From: an uncultured Clostridia bacterium
GTDB lineage: Bacteria > Bacillota > Clostridia > Lachnospirales > Lachnospiraceae
Assembly (NCBI GenBank): GCA_947385955.1
Contig: CANDNA010000010.1
Span: 1 to 64,000 of the forward strand
DNA: 64,000 nucleotides
Direction: 5' to 3'
Both the position numbers and the translations under genes were made by a program. Of this stretch, positions 61,976 to 64,000 are shown one piece after another (positions within the stretch are counted from its first letter, which is position 1; the number at the start of each line of letters is the position of its first letter). The notes under the pieces are model-generated. The model was given only the letters and a program-made list of their open reading frames with translations. It had not been told where the DNA came from and did no database searches.

Positions 61976-62025
61976 TGCATTTTCGGTCTGTGGCAAAATT
62001 AGCAGATTCCAAATCAGAAATGACA

Positions 62026-62054
62026 TTGATGGACATAAAAAACTTCTTTATAAT
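62026..62054 (+). promoter_or_regulatory. Promoter of the LytTR two-component genes
   Basis: TTGATG at 62026-62031, 17-base spacer, TATAAT at 62049-62054, 54 bases before the start codon. Confidence 0.75.
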
Positions 62055-62107
62055 CAGGAATGTCGGTTTACTTGGGAAGAAATGACTGAAATGAAAGGGC
62101 TTTTTTT

Positions 62108-62806
62108 ATGAAAATTGCGATATGTGACGATTGCCGTCAGGATGCCGTGCAGCTACAGAATATGTTAAGCGGTATGCATGATACCAGATTGTATCAAAGC
62201 GCGGAGCAGCTTTTGGCGGATGTAAAAGACGACAGAGTTCATTATGATTTGTATTTGCTGGATATTTACCTGGAGGTTATGGATGGGATCGAGCTGGCAA
62301 AACAGCTCCGGCAGATGGACGAGTATGGGGCAGTCTGCTTTATTTCCTCCAGTGACGCGTTTTACCGGGAGGCATATGATCTGTATGCGGTGCAGTATCT
62401 TTTGAAGCCGATACAGCCCGGGGATATCAGTAAATTACTGGAGAGGGTTTCCAAAGACATTGTCAGGAACAGAGAGCTTTCCCTGTATTTTAAATGGCGG
62501 GGGAAGATCGGCTCCATACCGTATAATAAGATTCTGTATGTCAGCAGCAGAGGCCATACGCTTTTTATCCACTGCCGGGACGGTTCGGTGCAGGAATGTA
62601 CCGGCAGGCTGGATGAGATCGCAGAGCGGGTATCGGACGGCGTATTCTGCCGCTGTCATCAGAGTTATCTGGCCAATATGCATTATGCGGATAACCTGGA
62701 GGGCAGTGAGCTGGTGGTGGCCGGTTTGAGCATTCCGGTTTCCAGGCGTTATTTCGCAGATGTGAAAAAACGATACCAGGAGATTTTGTTTGAGGAGATG
62801 GATTGA
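62108..62806 (+). CDS. LytTR-family response regulator (AgrA-like)
   Basis: 232 residues, ATG 62108; the preceding bases (AAAGGGC) give a moderate ribosome site. Receiver domain with acidic residues in ICDDCRQDA and phospho-Asp in YLLDIYLEVMDG, then a LytTR DNA-binding domain (about 125-228: IPYNKILYVSSRGHTLFIHC, FCRCHQSYLANMHYA, VSRRYFADVKKRYQ). Such proteins bind paired direct repeats and often serve peptide quorum sensing or bacteriocin control. The partner kinase starts at the stop codon (TGATG overlap). Confidence 0.93.
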   Translation: MKIAICDDCRQDAVQLQNMLSGMHDTRLYQSAEQLLADVKDDRVHYDLYLLDIYLEVMDGIELAKQLRQMDEYGAVCFISSSDAFYREAYDLYAVQYLLKPIQPGDISKLLERVSKDIVRNRELSLYFKWRGKIGSIPYNKILYVSSRGHTLFIHCRDGSVQECTGRLDEIAERVSDGVFCRCHQSYLANMHYADNLEGSELVVAGLSIPVSRRYFADVKKRYQEILFEEMD

Positions 62807-64000
62807 TGCATGCCACGATACTGCGGGATTTGTCTGTTATATGGTGCCTGTTTCATATTTTGATCGTCTTTATGCTGCTTTACCGTTCCCGTTTTTCCCG
62901 CAGAAAAACCCTGCTGCTGACAGGAATCTGCATGATACCGCTGATTGCAGGCAATGTATGGGGGCTGATCAGTCTGGGTTCTGCACGGATGGGACAGCTT
63001 TTCCTTCTGACCTGTACGCTTCCCAGCCTGCTTTTTTATTATTATATGTCAAAAGACCGGCGGGGGCGTTTCCTGTTTACCTTTTGTCTGTCCGATACCG
63101 TGGCATACTGGATTATCATTGTGACCAATCTGCTGGATTTCTATTTGGGCGGCGGTGGGTATCTGTTGATGTTTTTAAGCAGGCTGGTTTTATTTCCCCT
63201 GCTTGAATGGGGAATATTCAGACGGCTGCGCAAACCATACAGGGAGCTGCAGGAATCTGTGGACAGAGGATGGAATGTGTTTGCGGCTATGTCGGCGCTG
63301 TATTACATTCTACTGGCAGTAACGGCCAATTTCCCGGTCATCATAACTGACAGGCCCGGTGAACTTTTGGGTTTTCTGTTGATTCTTCTTTTGATGCCGA
63401 TGAATTATGCCACCATTTTTATTGCTATGTACCGGCAGCTTCTTCTGTACCGCAGACAGAAAAATGAGCATATTCTCCAGGAGGTAAGACAGCAGATGGA
63501 GATACAACTGGACAACCAGCGGCGTATCCGGAAGATCAGGCATGACATGAAGGCCCATGTCATTACGCTGTCCGGTCTGCTGGCACAGGAAAAGACAGAG
63601 GAAGCCCAGGAATATCTGAATAAAGCCATTTCTGTGGAGAAAGCATATGGAGAACAGTTCTGTGCCAATCCCTACCTGAATGCGGTGCTTGGCTATTATG
63701 TAATGAAGTTTGATGAACTGGGGATTTTGGTTCATCTGGATATCCGGACCGGTGAAGAAAGGCTGCAGCATATGGAGCTGTGCCAGATTCTTTCCAACGG
63801 ACTCGAAAATGCCTGGGATGCTTCCGGCCGCCTTCCATCGTCTGCGGAGAAGATGGTTTCCGTACAGATGCGGTATCAGAGAAACTGGCTGATTATCCGG
63901 ATCAAGAACCGCTGCCGGGATGATCTTCGGGTTGAAAAAGGGAGTATTCCGGAAACAGAGAAAAAAGAGGCCGGACATGGGTTCGGTCTGCAGACCATAC
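62806..64000 (+). CDS. GHKL sensor histidine kinase (AgrC-like), cut by window edge
   Basis: 398 codons from ATG 62806 are visible, and the frame is open at the right edge. The ATG shares its A with the stop of the regulator gene. Residues 1-215 hold about six hydrophobic helices, as in AgrC-type peptide receptors. The cytoplasmic part has the H-box RKIRHDMKAHVITLSGLL with H246, the N-box LCQILSNGLENAWDA, and the beginning of the G-box GHGFGLQTI at the edge. The missing part should be short. No signal-peptide precursor gene is visible on this side; it may lie downstream of the window. Confidence 0.9.
   Translation, partial: MHATILRDLSVIWCLFHILIVFMLLYRSRFSRRKTLLLTGICMIPLIAGNVWGLISLGSARMGQLFLLTCTLPSLLFYYYMSKDRRGRFLFTFCLSDTVAYWIIIVTNLLDFYLGGGGYLLMFLSRLVLFPLLEWGIFRRLRKPYRELQESVDRGWNVFAAMSALYYILLAVTANFPVIITDRPGELLGFLLILLLMPMNYATIFIAMYRQLLLYRRQKNEHILQEVRQQMEIQLDNQRRIRKIRHDMKAHVITLSGLLAQEKTEEAQEYLNKAISVEKAYGEQFCANPYLNAVLGYYVMKFDELGILVHLDIRTGEERLQHMELCQILSNGLENAWDASGRLPSSAEKMVSVQMRYQRNWLIIRIKNRCRDDLRVEKGSIPETEKKEAGHGFGLQTI

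Overview
This 64 kb window looks chromosomal, from an anaerobic Gram-positive of the class Clostridia, most likely a Lachnospiraceae; the genus cannot be set from sequence alone. The pointers are the Firmicutes-type PolC, the order pyrH-frr-uppS-cdsA-dxr-rseP ... ispG-polC ... rimP-nusA-ylxR-ylxQ-infB-rbfA-nrnA-truB-ribF, FeoB with its small Cys-rich partner, DUF6033-type proteins typical of this family, strong AGGAGG ribosome sites and frequent TTG starts. Almost all genes lie on the + strand.

Layout. 1-0.4 kb: the 5' half of an IS630-type transposase gene runs off the left edge. 0.6-4.3 kb: accessory genes (NERD, MgtC-like, DUF2185-DUF4241, secreted CAP protein). 4.35-4.8 kb: a tandem array of three 154-bp units, then an XRE-Uma2 fusion gene. 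5.7-7.9 kb: a three-gene cassette (two DUF6033-type paralogues around a coiled-coil protein) behind a near-perfect motility-sigma (sigma-D/FliA) promoter. 8.1-12.3 kb: iron/manganese block, with superoxide dismutase and a DtxR-type regulator divergent from feoA-feoA-feoB and a 47-residue FeoB-associated protein; a shared palindrome is the likely operator. 12.4-18.2 kb: MarR regulator with an RND-type exporter. 18.2-22.7 kb: chemoreceptor, membrane-anchored polysaccharide deacetylase, and a bactofilin with a long acidic N-terminus.

22.7-35.7 kb is housekeeping (UMP kinase, ribosome recycling, isoprenoid and phospholipid synthesis, site-2 protease, IspG, PolC), with a PP2C phosphatase/membrane Ser-Thr kinase pair placed between rseP and ispG. 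After a tRNA-Glu, a signalling block of about 15 kb (36.2-51.6 kb) separates polC from rimP, which are adjacent in the usual Firmicutes order: two HD-GYP response regulators (one lacking the His of the HD dyad), a soluble histidine kinase, CheR, CheB, CheY, CheA, CheW, a chemoreceptor with almost no extracellular domain, an Hpt protein, a hybrid kinase with two receiver domains, and a MotA/ExbB-like plus MotB/OmpA-like pair. No flagellar structural gene, CheC, CheD or CheX is present. The block reads as a chemosensory pathway linked to cyclic-di-GMP turnover and possibly to an ion-driven, cell-wall-anchored motor unit.

The stator pair and the rimP-nusA operon each start with a similar promoter and an almost identical leader hairpin (GAGTGGAA-N4-TTCCACTC). 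This suggests shared leader control or duplication of the leader when the block was assembled. 51.7-60.2 kb is the translation/RNA operon. 60.2-64 kb holds a Na/Pi cotransporter and an Agr-like LytTR regulator with a GHKL histidine kinase cut by the right edge.
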